A stretch of 64,000 nt of DNA from Musa acuminata AAA Group (Eukaryota > Streptophyta > Magnoliopsida > Zingiberales > Musaceae), in NCBI RefSeq assembly GCF_036884655.1, contig NC_088327.1, positions 10,677,501 to 10,741,500 of the forward strand, in the 5' to 3' direction. Made by a program: the position numbers and the translations under genes. The notes beneath the pieces were generated by a model, which saw only the letters and a program-made list of their open reading frames with translations, was not told where the DNA came from and did not search any database. Of this stretch, positions 23,905 through 34,830 are shown piece by piece (position 1 is the first letter of the stretch; the number at the start of each line of letters is the position of its first letter).

Positions 23905-24320
23905 ATACAGTGGGAGTGAGACGATTGTACAAAACTTTCAGTTGTTCTTCTTCGGATTTGACATTTTCGCTGCAACTAAAAATCTGAACTCTATCTTAAC
24001 AAAAGAAAGAGAGTTTGAATTTCATTTGGTGCATTTGTTGCATAAATGTAGCCAAGTGAGTTTTTGTAAGGATAAAAGAGTTTTCAATTCTTTCTATTAG
24101 GAGAAAAGTTGCATGCATAGTTGAAGAATCTGCACATATAAGAAAATTAGAGTTAATATCCGTCGATGACATTGAAGGTCAAATTGATGTTCGTAGTGCC
24201 TCTAAATAATTGGTGGAAGTAAGAAAAAATTTGTATTCTTTTTCTTTTCAGGTTCTTAAGTAAGTATGATTAGTATTTAGTAGCGTTAACTTGGGATTAT
24301 TACAAGGATATTAATGTGAG
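23905..24320. repeat. Repeat block A, copy 1
   Basis: Starts with GTGGGAGTGAGACG-type sequence after the TA tract and ends with GATATTAATGTGAG before the next TA tract. Closely matched by copies 2 and 3. Confidence 0.85.
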
Positions 24321-25165
<845 letters not shown>

Positions 25166-25294
25166 TTAATTACTATAAATAATTTATTATTTTATTTAAA
25201 TTATTAATTTTCTTGTTTATGTAGTATGGTTAAGAAAATGATTAAAATTGATTTCCTTAATCATGTGTAAGTTAAAAAATTATCAATAATTAAT

Positions 25295-25904
25295 TTATTA
25301 ATTGATTTATTTCCTAATAAGGGAAGTGATTTTTAGGATGTAAATAGTTTATAATTTATTTTTGTGTGTGAACCATAAGAAATGAATATTATATTTTTAT
25401 CTTCATGTGTGAAAGTAAAATAAAAATAAACTAAAAATAAAAATAAATTATTACTTACCATCTCATCCTTTCTTATATAAAAGGGGCTCCTCCTCCCTCC
25501 TAATCAACTTTGATTCATGTTTTGAAATCTTTGATATTATGATTGTTATAATTTTATGATGCATAATAATATTTTAATTTTAAAATTTTATTATTAATGA
25601 ATAATTATAATTGATTTATGATGTTAGAATGATTATTTAACTTATAATGATCTCGCTTCAGTGAATTTCAAGATTGATTTAATTATTAAAATTCTTAATT
25701 TTGAATTACCATAATAGTTTTAATTTATTAAATTAGATATATCTATATTTCAAGAATTATGTATGAATTTTTATGATTTAATTAATTTTAAATTTAAGAT
25801 CATATATTTAAATTCTTTAATTCATATATTTTAATTTCTCTTTAATAATTTAAAATATTAAATTTTAATTTGATAAGATTAGTCTAATTGGGATATAACT
25901 TGAG

Positions 25905-25906
<2 letters not shown>
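25295..25906. repeat. Repeat block B, copy 2
   Basis: Second copy of the block at 23255-23862, about 2,040 bases further on. The TATATAAAAG motif and C+T patch are kept (25475-25485). Confidence 0.85.

Positions 25907-25967
<61 letters not shown>
25907..25967. repeat. (TA)n tract at a block junction
   Basis: About 60 bases of TA repeat between block B copy 2 and block A copy 2. Confidence 0.95.
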
Positions 25968-25969
<2 letters not shown>

Positions 25970-26364
25970 TGGGAGTGAGACGGTTGTACAAAACTTTCTA
26001 TTGTTCTTCTTCCGATTTGACATTTTTGCTGCAACTAAAAATCTGAACTCTATCTTGAAAGAAGAAAGAGAGTTTGAATTCAATTTGGTGCATTTGTTGC
26101 ATAAATGTAGCCAAGTGAGTTTTTGTAAGAATAAAAGAGTTTTCAATTCTTTATGTTAGGAGAAAAGGTGCATGTATAACTGAAGAATCTACACATATAA
26201 GAAAATTAGAGTTAATATCCATCAGTCTAAGTTAGTAGTGCCTCTAAATAATCGGTGGAAGTAACAGAGAAAATTTGTATTCTTTTTCTTTTCAGATTCT
26301 TAAGTAAGTATGATTAGTATTTAGTAGCATTAACTTGGGATTATTACAAGGATATTAATATGAG

Positions 26365-26365
<1 letters not shown>
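25966..26365. repeat. Repeat block A, copy 2
   Basis: Matches copy 1 closely apart from small indels, for example loss of a segment after AATATCCATC. Confidence 0.85.

Positions 26366-26405
<40 letters not shown>
26366..26405. repeat. (TA)n tract at a block junction
   Basis: About 39 bases of TA repeat between block A copy 2 and block C copy 2. Confidence 0.95.
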
Positions 26406-26409
<4 letters not shown>

Positions 26410-26668
26410 ACATCTTGATCAGTCCAACACAGTCCAGATCCATGTGTGTAGAAAGGTTTGATATGCGTTTGAGATGAACATATCAAGCTCTCGATGTAAA
26501 AATACCGTGCTACTAAGATTGAAATGGTACTTCTAAGGTGTCACCTACATGAAGACCGAAAGATATTTTTCGATTCAATCCTTCCGATATTTAAATTAAT
26601 AATTTGAGATCTCCAAACGTGGGTTTGAATAGTTGAAAAGAAATCTCTTATATTGAGTTTAAGTTTTT
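26406..26668. repeat. Repeat block C, copy 2 (truncated)
   Basis: Keeps only about the first 260 bases of block C. It ends at GTTTAAGTTTTTAT and passes straight into a TA run and another block A. Confidence 0.85.
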
Positions 26669-26698
26669 ATATAATATATATATATATATATATATTAT
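26669..26698. repeat. (TA)n tract at a block junction
   Basis: Short, slightly imperfect TA run where truncated block C joins block A copy 3. Confidence 0.9.
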
Positions 26699-27101
26699 AC
26701 AATGGGAGTGAGACGGTTGTACAAAACTTTCTGCTGTTCTTCTTCCGATTTGACATTTTCGCTGCAACTAAAAATCTGAACTCTATCTTGACAGAAGATA
26801 GAGAGTTTGAATTCCATTTGGTGCATTTATTTTATAAATGTAGCCAAGTGAGTTTTTGTAAGGATAAAAGAGTTTCCAATTCTTTATGTTAGCAGAAAAG
26901 TTGCATGCATAACTGAAGAATCTACGCATATAAGAAAATTAGAGTTAATATCCGTCGATCAAATTGATGTTAGTAGTGCCTCTAAATAATTGGTGGAAGT
27001 AACAAAGAAAATTTGTATTCTTTTTCTTTTGGTTCTTAAGTAAGTATGATTAGTATTTAGTAGCATTAACTTTGGATTATTACAAGGATATTGATGTGAG
27101 T
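26698..27101. repeat. Repeat block A, copy 3
   Basis: About 732 bases downstream of copy 2. Same start and end as copies 1 and 2. Confidence 0.85.
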
Positions 27102-27128
27102 TATATATATATATATATATATATATAT
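27102..27128. repeat. (TA)n tract at a block junction
   Basis: TA run between block A copy 3 and block C copy 3. Confidence 0.9.
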
Positions 27129-27850
27129 CACTGACATCTTGGTCAGTTCAACACAGTGGAGACCCATGTGTGTAGAAATCTTTGATATGTGTTCGAGATG
27201 AAAATATCATGCTCTCGATGTAAAAATACTGTACTTCTAAGATTGAAATGTTACTTCTAAGGTGTCACTTATATACAGGCCGATAGAGATTTTTCAATTC
27301 GATCTCTTCGATATTTAAATTAGTAATTTGATATTTTCAAATGTGGGTTTGAATAGTTCAAAAGAAATCTCTTATATTAGGTTTAAATTTTTTATACCTT
27401 CCTAAAGAAAGGGAGTTTGTGATTGCTTTCTTCATCATAATAGATTAGAAAGAAGCTTATGATTGTCTTTCGGATGAGAAAAAAGCTTATGATTTCTTTT
27501 TTTTATCATAATAGATGAGAAGGAACTTTGTAATTGTCTTTCTATAGCGGACAAGAAAGACGATTTTGTTTCCTTGCTTTGAATATGAGTGGAGGATCAC
27601 TTAGATCTCAAGTGACAACCATTTGTTAGCTGATAATAGATTTCCTATCATTTGTTCTTTCCAAAAGCACGCTTCGGGGCTCTTGCAAGAGAGGCTCGAA
27701 ACGCGTCGTTTAGTTCATTCGACATAAGAGCGTTTGAAATATCATTTTGCGAGTTAGGATTTATTTCCATCAATGTGTTAATCATTCCTTATCTCATTAG
27801 ACTGGGCATTTCCTGTAATCATCAATAATTTTCCTCTTTAACATAAATTA
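27129..27850. repeat. Repeat block C, copy 3
   Basis: Full-length match to block C copy 1 with scattered substitutions. It ends near TTTAACATAAATTA, as copy 1 does. Confidence 0.85.
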
Positions 27851-28838
27851 CGATAGAGATATTGCCGTTTGATTTTGCGATCAGGTGTTCGAACAGGAAC
27901 GCCTTAACATTAGTCTGTCACTTCCATCGCTCGGTTTTAGTTGCTTGTCTGTCCCCAATTCGACCTGCTGAAATCAAAATTTAATGACGACGAGTCTACA
28001 TAGAGAGAGAATAAAAATTGATCCAGTGTTGCCGAAGCGAAGCTACGAACCTTAAACGAGAAGTAGAGACGCCAGATGAGCTCAATCAATTTGGCACGGG
28101 CAACACAGCTAAAAGTATATGGCATATGATGAACTAGTTGATATGACAGTCATTGTGAATACAATACTAGTAATTGACATTCTTTTGTACAAAGCAATAC
28201 GTACTTGAGATAGACGATGAACGGCCATGGAAGTGTATGGGCACACAGATTTAGACCAAAACAAGACGACAGATGATGGGATCGATGGTGGAGGTGCAGA
28301 CTGCGGGAGTAAGCATGGCGAGTAGTAGGATGATGCATTAGCAGAGAAGACACGAGTAGAGTATCATTTTGTAATGAAATATTAATGTGTGAGAGATGAA
28401 GATTAAAATAGGAATATATTATATCTTTATATTGATAGAAATTGAAAGAGTTGAATTCACCCACAACAATCTAAAAACATCAAACGTTTTGATCGAATTG
28501 ACACTGTCGAGTCTCACTCAGTTTAAACGGTTTGCTCGTCGGTGAGATCGATGTTGCCTCATGTTCCGTTGAAGGCCAGCATTCATCTGTTCTGTTTAAT
28601 GCGAACCATTCCGATCACAGTATGCAGTGATTTCGGATTAGTTGGCTCGTGGGGTCGAGTCAAAATCAGGAAGGACTCGTGAGAGTTTAACACCGATTTC
28701 CCATCGTTGGCTCCATCGTAGTATCACATTGCTATTTTGCACATGTGGTCTCGCAGAGCCGCCTGCAAATGAAGCGGTCCTTTGGTGTATCTCAGTCCAA
28801 TCCAAATGATTTTGTCCGACCCCACATCTGGATCACAA
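27851..28838. other. Intergenic DNA
   Basis: No gene or repeat recognised between the repeat cluster and the tRNA gene. Short frames at 27937-28125 and 28150-28464 (-) have no domain. Confidence 0.5.
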
Positions 28839-28925
28839 GGAGTGGTGGCGCAGTTGGTTAGCGCGTAGGTCTCATAGCTTATTTGAGGAATCCTGAGGTC
28901 GAGAGTTCGAGCCTCTCTCACCCCA
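28839..28925 (+). tRNA. tRNA-Met(CAU): Elongator tRNA-Met (anticodon CAU) with intron
   Basis: Reads as a complete cloverleaf: acceptor GGAGTGG, D-arm GCGCAGTTGG..AGCGC, anticodon CAT in a CTCATA loop, a short intron of about 11-13 bases after position 37, T-arm GAGAG-TTCGAGC-CTCTC, and 3' acceptor TCACCCC followed by A. The CCA end is not encoded. The intron and the D and T arms match the plant elongator tRNA-Met as I remember it. The third acceptor pair is A against C where G-C is usual, and the seventh is G-T. The internal A and B boxes are the promoter. It lies 78 bases beyond the stop codon of the converging F-box gene, so that gene's 3' untranslated region probably overlaps it. Confidence 0.93.
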
Positions 28926-28928
28926 AAT

Positions 28929-28936
28929 CCTTTTTT
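28929..28936 (+). terminator. RNA polymerase III terminator of the tRNA gene
   Basis: A run of Ts a few bases downstream of the tRNA 3' end, the usual pol III stop signal. Confidence 0.8.
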
Positions 28937-29002
28937 AATTGGAAAACATTTGTGACAAATTATTTAGGATTATTCTTTGGAAGATGATACAATTACGTAA
29001 GG

Positions 29003-30355
29003 CTATATGGCCAAAGTTTTAGGCCTTATCTCGATGCCCTCGACGATGAGACCCTTCTTCCAATGCCCTCCTTTCACTTCCATCCAACTCATCACCACCT
29101 CCTCGTCCTCCCCGTCCTCATTGTAGAACTCGCCCATCTCCGCCTCCAGCCACCCGTCCTCCCTTGCCCGCCCACCGACTTCCTCCTCTTCCACTTCGGG
29201 AGCTCCTCCTGGAAAGTTCACCATCATCAAAGCGTGCCTATCCGTGCCACGGGGCTGCAAGCGGATCGCTCTGGTGGATGATTGCGCTCCAACCGTGACG
29301 GATGTTTCGTGGGGTGGATGGCCGAGACCACGCGACGAATCAGCTAGTTTGAAGATAAGATAGGCAGCGTAAGTTGTTCTCGGGGAGAGCATTTTACTCT
29401 GGATCCTCCCACGAATCTCCAACCAGCATACGGCCAGCAGTTGGGCGACCTCTGAGAACCTTGCACACAGGAAATCAAAAACACAACCACAAGAACCATT
29501 TCTTTAAGGTTGTATAGTTTGGAACGCGCTAAAACACAATTCAAAGCATGTAATATTATGTAATAGTATCACATACGCTTCATTTCTCAACACAACCGCT
29601 GTATATTCATGAGGAGGAGGAGGAAGGAGAAGTAGATACCTGGAATCGGGCAGGGAAACCCACTTCCAGTATTGGGGGGTGTCTCCCCATATGATGGACA
29701 GCGCAGAGGCGGAGAGCATGTAGCACTTGACCCCACTGGACCTCTCCAACCAGAAACTCTGCAAAACCAACACAAACATCAACGATCATCGACTACACAC
29801 AGAATCCCTAAATGCGGTCTACTCGACGGAGGATGGTCGGTTCGGTGACGCGAAATCTGCAAGATCACGGTTGTCCTTTCATCTTGGATAAATTCCACAC
29901 AGAGATCCGAATTCATCAATTAAGGAAGAAAACAGGGGTAAAACCACTAATCGCACAAATACAACCCTAAAGAGAAACAATATATAATCAAGATAGAGAA
30001 GTGGAAATAGATCGGTCGATTCGAGGGGGAAGGAGCGTGGTACCATCTTGCCGTCATCGATGAGGACGGAATCGCAGAGGAGGAAGAAGAGGTCGCGCTT
30101 GGAGGAGTACTCCACGGGGTGGACGGCGCGGGAGAGGATGGAGTGGCAATCGGAGGGCAGGAAGCGTTCCCAGACGGTGTCGGAGGCGGCGGCGGAGCGA
30201 AAGGCAGAGGAGACGCCGGAGGAGCGGCAGGCGTCCCGGGGGGCCGTGAGGGAGATGGCTTGGGCGATGCATCCCTCGGGAAGCCTCTCGATACCCGAGT
30301 CTGCCATCCGAGATAGATCGGTCGATCGCGATGAATCTGGCATTCCTCTCTGCAT
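29003..30355 (-). CDS. PP2-B: F-box protein PP2-B type, 3 exons, 295 aa
   Basis: Exons on the minus strand: 30355-30044, 29758-29640 and 29459-29003 (888 bases including stop, GT-AG introns, frame continuous). The N-terminal F-box reads ERLPEGCIAQAISLTAPRDA followed by CRSSGVSSAFRSAAASD and VWERFLPSD. The rest is the phloem protein 2 domain: SFWLERSSGVKCYMLSA, WGDTPQYWKW, VCWLEIRGRIQ, AAYLIFKL, and a C-terminus with GWLEAEMGEFYNE and IEIRPK. F-box/PP2-B proteins are thought to join SCF ubiquitin ligases, with the PP2 part acting as a carbohydrate-binding lectin domain. The target here is unknown. Translation may start at 30355 or at the second Met, 30307 (MADSGIERLPEG), where other family members begin. 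With the TATA-like run at 30399-30414 the first ATG would leave a very short leader, so the second start is plausible (279 aa). Confidence 0.9.
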
Positions 30356-30398
30356 GATGCGTCAAAAGTGAATTAAAAGGAAAGAGAACCGGTTCTTG

Positions 30399-30414
30399 CT
30401 ATATATATATATAT
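30399..30414 (-). promoter_or_regulatory. Probable TATA box of the F-box/PP2 gene
   Basis: TATATATATATATA run 44-59 bases upstream of the first ATG and about 95 bases upstream of the second. No other TATA candidate stands out. Inference from position and sequence only. Confidence 0.45.
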
Positions 30415-31524
30415 GTTTCCAAACGCAAGAGGGAAGACCGTGGGCTAAGTTGCTTAGCATCGAAGAATAAAAAGAAAGCGTGGGGGCAGGGAGACAATAT
30501 GAACGCGTCAACATGTAATTCAGACAAGAAAGACACGTTGAGGCAACAACTAAAAAAAAAAACAAAAGGTATACTCTCACGGAAAGCAAAAAGAAAAACA
30601 ATATATCAACGTTGACCTATTATAAAAAATACTAGGGTGATTTTTTTTTTGGATTTTCTCATAAAAGTACTTCTAATTTTAAATATTTTATTTTTTTAAT
30701 ATCTTAAATTTTTTTGTCATCTCCGATATCTCTTTTCTCTTTTTATCGTGACGAAAGCGATAAGACCTTTTGTAAAAAGAAAGAAGATGATCATGATAGG
30801 ATAGCTTCCAAACAAGTGATAATGCGGAGGAGGTCATGACAATATAGAACTTTTGGGATATTATTGAAAAAATAAAATTAATTGAGAAGACTAAAAAATA
30901 GATACTTTTTAGAAAAAATATATATAATTTTTTTTAGGGAGATTAACCAAAATACAATATCTTCTCTTAAGGTTTTTCATGATTTTATGCTTTTTAATAG
31001 GTAAAGTGATAAATACCTCTTTTTCTCATTTAGAAAAGTCATCATAACACGAGAAAGCCATCCAAGATTGGACGATTAACCTTTGGGCTTTCTGCTTCCT
31101 TTAGCGAGGTAGAACGGTGGTCAACTCTCTAGGCAGGCTCAACTCTTTGTAGAACTTAAAGCGGTATAGGAAGAAACCAGAGTCATACAACTTTATCAGG
31201 GTCTGGAAACATAAACTGCACTCAAGCAACTGAGATCTCTTGTAATGGATACGCACGACCAACATAAGAAAATGTACCATCAAATTCACATCTATGTAGG
31301 CACAGAAGGTAATATGATGACCAACGACGAGTGAAATGACAGACCACAATCTCACAATATCGGCATCCGTTGTAATTGCTTGGACACAGCACCTCATTGG
31401 TGTTCAACCCACAGCAACTCAGATAAAATACCAATGACCTCAAACCTTCAACATAGAGTTCTTCACCATTCAGTACATAGATATCTTTCAGTTAAGTGGC
31501 AAAAATTTACCTTGGTTTAAAGTT
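30415..31524. other. Intergenic DNA
   Basis: AT-rich sequence upstream of the F-box gene and downstream of the PPR pseudogene. A 98-codon minus-strand frame at 31101-31397 has no recognised domain. Nothing else seen. Confidence 0.5.
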
Positions 31525-32967
31525 TTATGATATAAAGCACATACATAGAATTGCATCATCGTCTACATCCAAAGTACCAGCTGCAACTTGGATTTGGCTC
31601 GGTCCAGGCTCCCCATCAACACCTTGCTTCCTCCACGCCTCTCCGAAAACCTGCATAAATGTTGGACAGAGCAATGTATAAGACAGTACATTCTTCTTCT
31701 CCATCCTATCAAAGACTCTTCGTGCATAGTTTGTCACCTGACTTGGCATACATGTCAACGAGAGTTGTTTCTATGACCACAGAATTGTGACCATCTTGAA
31801 TTCCTGTCCTCAGAGCTTGAGCATGGATCTGATTGCCAGTGAAAGACACTGAACCAATCCATCTTCACGGTACAAACTAGCCAGCAAACTCAACCCCTCT
31901 TGCGGCAATTCTTGCTGGACATAGTCGGTCATGCCATCGAAGAACCAACGAACTTCTTCTAGTCCATTACAATTGTACCCAATGATCATCGAGTTACAGC
32001 AAGCAACATGCCTTTCACGTAAAATCGTCAAGCACAGACCGAGCTTCCATGACATTAGAGCACTTGCAGTACATATCGATTAAGGCGCTCCAAAGAACAG
32101 CATTATCACCGGTACATAAAGAGCCATACTCACCGGTGCCCAGTGCAACGATATGACCATGGACCTGCTTCCCAACTCTGTGCAACCCGAGATGAGCAGA
32201 CAGTTAAAATGGAAACCAGGACACTGCTGTCCATAGCAATCATATCCACAAGATCGTCCAAGGCACACCGAACGACCAACTCAGGAGCATCAGAATACCT
32301 GTCATTGGCAACATAACCTTTAATCATCATGAGTTCAGAACTCGAGCAAGAAATTTCTCTCCCCTCCATAGCTCTCTGCGCGCTCTCAACGTCCCCACAC
32401 CTAAAGAACATGTTCGCCAAGGCACTCACCACCGCTCGGTCTGTCTCGAATCCTGCCCTCGCAGCGTAGCCATGAATCTGAGCACCAGTCCACAGATCAC
32501 TAATCCCCCAGCATGCGGTCAGGCCGCTCGCCACCGTGTACTCAATCAGCGCCCAACTGGAATTCGGAGCATCTCATAAGTCGAAACAGCTCCAGCTCCA
32601 GCGCCGAGACGCCCGACCCGGCGTTCGCGTAGCCGGAGATCATAGCATTCCAAGAGACAATGTTTCTGTGAGGCATTGCGTCGAACATCCTACGGGACGA
32701 ATGCACGTCGCCGCATTTGGCGCAGGAGTCGAGGATGACCGTGGCGACGACGACGGCGTGGAGGCCGCCGACGAGGTGGTGGTCGTCGGCGGAGGCAGCA
32801 GCGCGGGCGGCGGAGGAAAGGGCAAAGGGGTCAACGAGAGGGATTCGGGTGCCGCGTCGCGGGGCCGTTGAACGAAGGCCGGCGTACGCCCGGAGAGAGA
32901 TGGGGTCGGTGGCGGTTAGAGTGCGCCGTTCGAACCTGAGCTTGAGTAGCCGCGTGAAGGAACTCAT
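31525..32967 (-). pseudogene. Pentatricopeptide-repeat (PPR) protein pseudogene
   Basis: Minus-strand frames together spell a PLS-type PPR protein but no single frame covers it. The first frame (32967-32542) opens with a transit-peptide-like N-terminus and contains DSCAKCGDVHSSRRMFDAMP and NIVSWNAMISGYANAG. An extra base near 32,545 then shifts the frame, and EYTVASGLTACWGISDL with QIHGYAARAGFETDRAVVSA continues in the next (32534-32130). A further shift near 32,190 splits CTELGKQVHGHIVALG, a stop lies near 32,015 after ALIDMYCKCSNV, and another break near 31,735 separates VIETTLVDMYAKSG from ARRVFDRMEKKNVLSYT. PPR proteins normally bind organelle RNA for editing or processing. Four or more disruptions argue for a pseudogene rather than a single sequencing error. 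No DYW tail was seen. Confidence 0.8.
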
Positions 32968-33561
32968 TCAAGTTTGTCGAGGTCATGGTCTCCTCTCATT
33001 CATGTTCATCCATCGTCCGTTCCTACTTTGGTCCTCTTTTCTTTCTACCGTTACATTTGGACTCCAGACCAAATGGACACGTAGAAAAGGACTTGGCAGG
33101 GACAGTTTCTTCGATGCGAAGGTGAGGAAAAGGTTGGGGAACAGAATATGCTGGCCATGATATGAAACCGAATACCGACCGTACAATTCTTGCACTACAC
33201 TTCCACAAGTAAATATCCAAATATCATTATCGTGAGCCTTAAAAGCACTCACGCCGGCACCCGACACAGAAATATCCCAAAGTCTCACTCACACACTTAC
33301 TCATCTACCTACTGACTACTAAAAATCTCCATATTTACATACGTTCTAAAGCCCAGAGGGGTCCCAAAATAAAAAAAAGAAAAAGAAAACCAACTCACCA
33401 GCAATAACACTTTCTCGAAAAACAAATATACAGATAAGAAAGAAAAAAAGAAGGGGAAAAGAAGAGAAAGGAATGAACAGAACAACGAAGAGGAATAGAG
33501 ACCTATGTTTATTTGTTTTTTCTCCGGAGTCGATCGAGATATCTCTGACGCCTTCGTAGCT
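32968..33561. other. Intergenic DNA
   Basis: Former promoter side of the PPR pseudogene and the presumed 3' untranslated region of the PB1 gene. No gene recognised. Confidence 0.5.
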
Positions 33562-34830
33562 CTAACGGCCGCATCGGCGGGATCGAGGGCTCGTGACCGT
33601 CTGATACGTCGGTGCGACGCTCGGGTCGTAAACCACCCGCTCCGTTCTATCGTACGCCACCTGCCCCGCTGTTGCTGCTGCGTATGCCTCCAGCCGCGTC
33701 ATCAGCTTGCCACAGCCTCCCACCAGCTTCGTCGATACCAGACCGGGAGCCGTAGCCTCGCAGAAGGCCTTCGCTGGCACCGCTCTTGGCGCTGCAGTGT
33801 AGATCGCTGGGTAGCCGCCCGGTGACGCCTGAATTAGGTACACCGTCTGATCGCCGACGGGAGCCGACAAGGCGTACCTTCCGACCGATGCACCTCCGCG
33901 CTGCTCCAGCCAGTACACTGCCGTCGAGGGTGGCGGCGCAGCGATGACCTCCGGTGCTCTTCGAACTCCGTACTCTGGAAGGTTTACCCTAGGTAGGTTC
34001 TCCTCGCTGCCGTTGCACGGGACCACCGGCGGAGGATTATCGGCGATCTTTGGCTTATCAAGATCCGGGCTCTGTCGCTGGATCTCCCCCGTAGATACCA
34101 CGGCGGGAGAAGCGGCGACCGAATCAGCACCTCCCGCGATTGGTTTTTCGCTCTCATCCTTGACCAGATCGGGCTTCGTTGGCGCCTCGAGGGGAAGATT
34201 CTCCAGCACCGACGACAGGGACTGAGGATCTGCGGTGACCTTACCCGCTGCGGTAGTGAGGTAGTCCTGGTCGAGGCCGAAAAGGAAGTCGGGGCTCTGC
34301 GAGGCATCCAGCGTGATGGGCAGCGCAGGCGGCGCGGAGGGTGGGGCTGGCACGGCGTTGAGGGCGTCGAGGAACCACTGACGTTCCGAGCGGGCGGCGT
34401 CGAGGAGGGCCGCCGAGGGGCGCGGGGGAGGGGGACCGACGGGGAAGAGAAAGAGGCGGAGACGGGGCGAGGGCTTGGTGGAGGAGGTGCGATGGAGGAG
34501 GTCGTACTCGGCCATCAAGTGGTCGATGTCGTCGTCGTCGGTGACGGAGACGAGGGCGTCGAGATCCTCACCGGGGAGCTGGTACTTCAGGCAGAGTGGG
34601 CTCACGAAGGCGGTGATGGAGGCAAGTTTGGAGAGAAGGGCAGGGAAGCGGGCGGAGCGGTCAAGGGAGAGGATCTTGGTTTCTCCGCCGACGTAGGAAA
34701 GCCTCCTGTTGTCGTAGCGACGGGGCTGGATTCGACCACCGTAGCTGACCATGAGCCTGACGCGGCAAGGAGAGGTGGCTTGAGGCGGAGGCGGTGGCGC
34801 GTTGTTGAGATGAACGGGGGGCGAGTCCAT
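33562..34830 (-). CDS. PB1-domain (octicosapeptide/Phox/Bem1p) protein, intronless, 422 aa
   Basis: One long GC-rich frame ending in TAG at 33562. A short Pro-rich N-terminus precedes a PB1 domain at about residues 22-116: RVRLMVSYGGRIQPR, LSYVGGETKIL and the OPCA acidic loop LPGEDLDALVSVTDDDDIDH, which is the type I (acidic) interaction face. The remaining 300 residues are low-complexity and Pro/Ala/Ser-rich, with a Tyr/Gly-containing segment near WLEQRGGASVGRYALSAP and Tyr-rich stretches towards the end. In plants this subgroup is described only as octicosapeptide/Phox/Bem1p family; partners are other PB1 proteins. No kinase, NLP or ARF DNA-binding domain is present. I see no truncation. 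Function beyond PB1-mediated association is unknown. Confidence 0.88.
   Translation of the reverse strand: MDSPPVHLNNAPPPPPQATSPCRVRLMVSYGGRIQPRRYDNRRLSYVGGETKILSLDRSARFPALLSKLASITAFVSPLCLKYQLPGEDLDALVSVTDDDDIDHLMAEYDLLHRTSSTKPSPRLRLFLFPVGPPPPRPSAALLDAARSERQWFLDALNAVPAPPSAPPALPITLDASQSPDFLFGLDQDYLTTAAGKVTADPQSLSSVLENLPLEAPTKPDLVKDESEKPIAGGADSVAASPAVVSTGEIQRQSPDLDKPKIADNPPPVVPCNGSEENLPRVNLPEYGVRRAPEVIAAPPPSTAVYWLEQRGGASVGRYALSAPVGDQTVYLIQASPGGYPAIYTAAPRAVPAKAFCEATAPGLVSTKLVGGCGKLMTRLEAYAAATAGQVAYDRTERVVYDPSVAPTYQTVTSPRSRRCGR

Noticed and set aside
32536..33160. Plus-strand frames over the PPR N-terminus
   Set aside because: Antisense of the PPR pseudogene's first frame, without domains.
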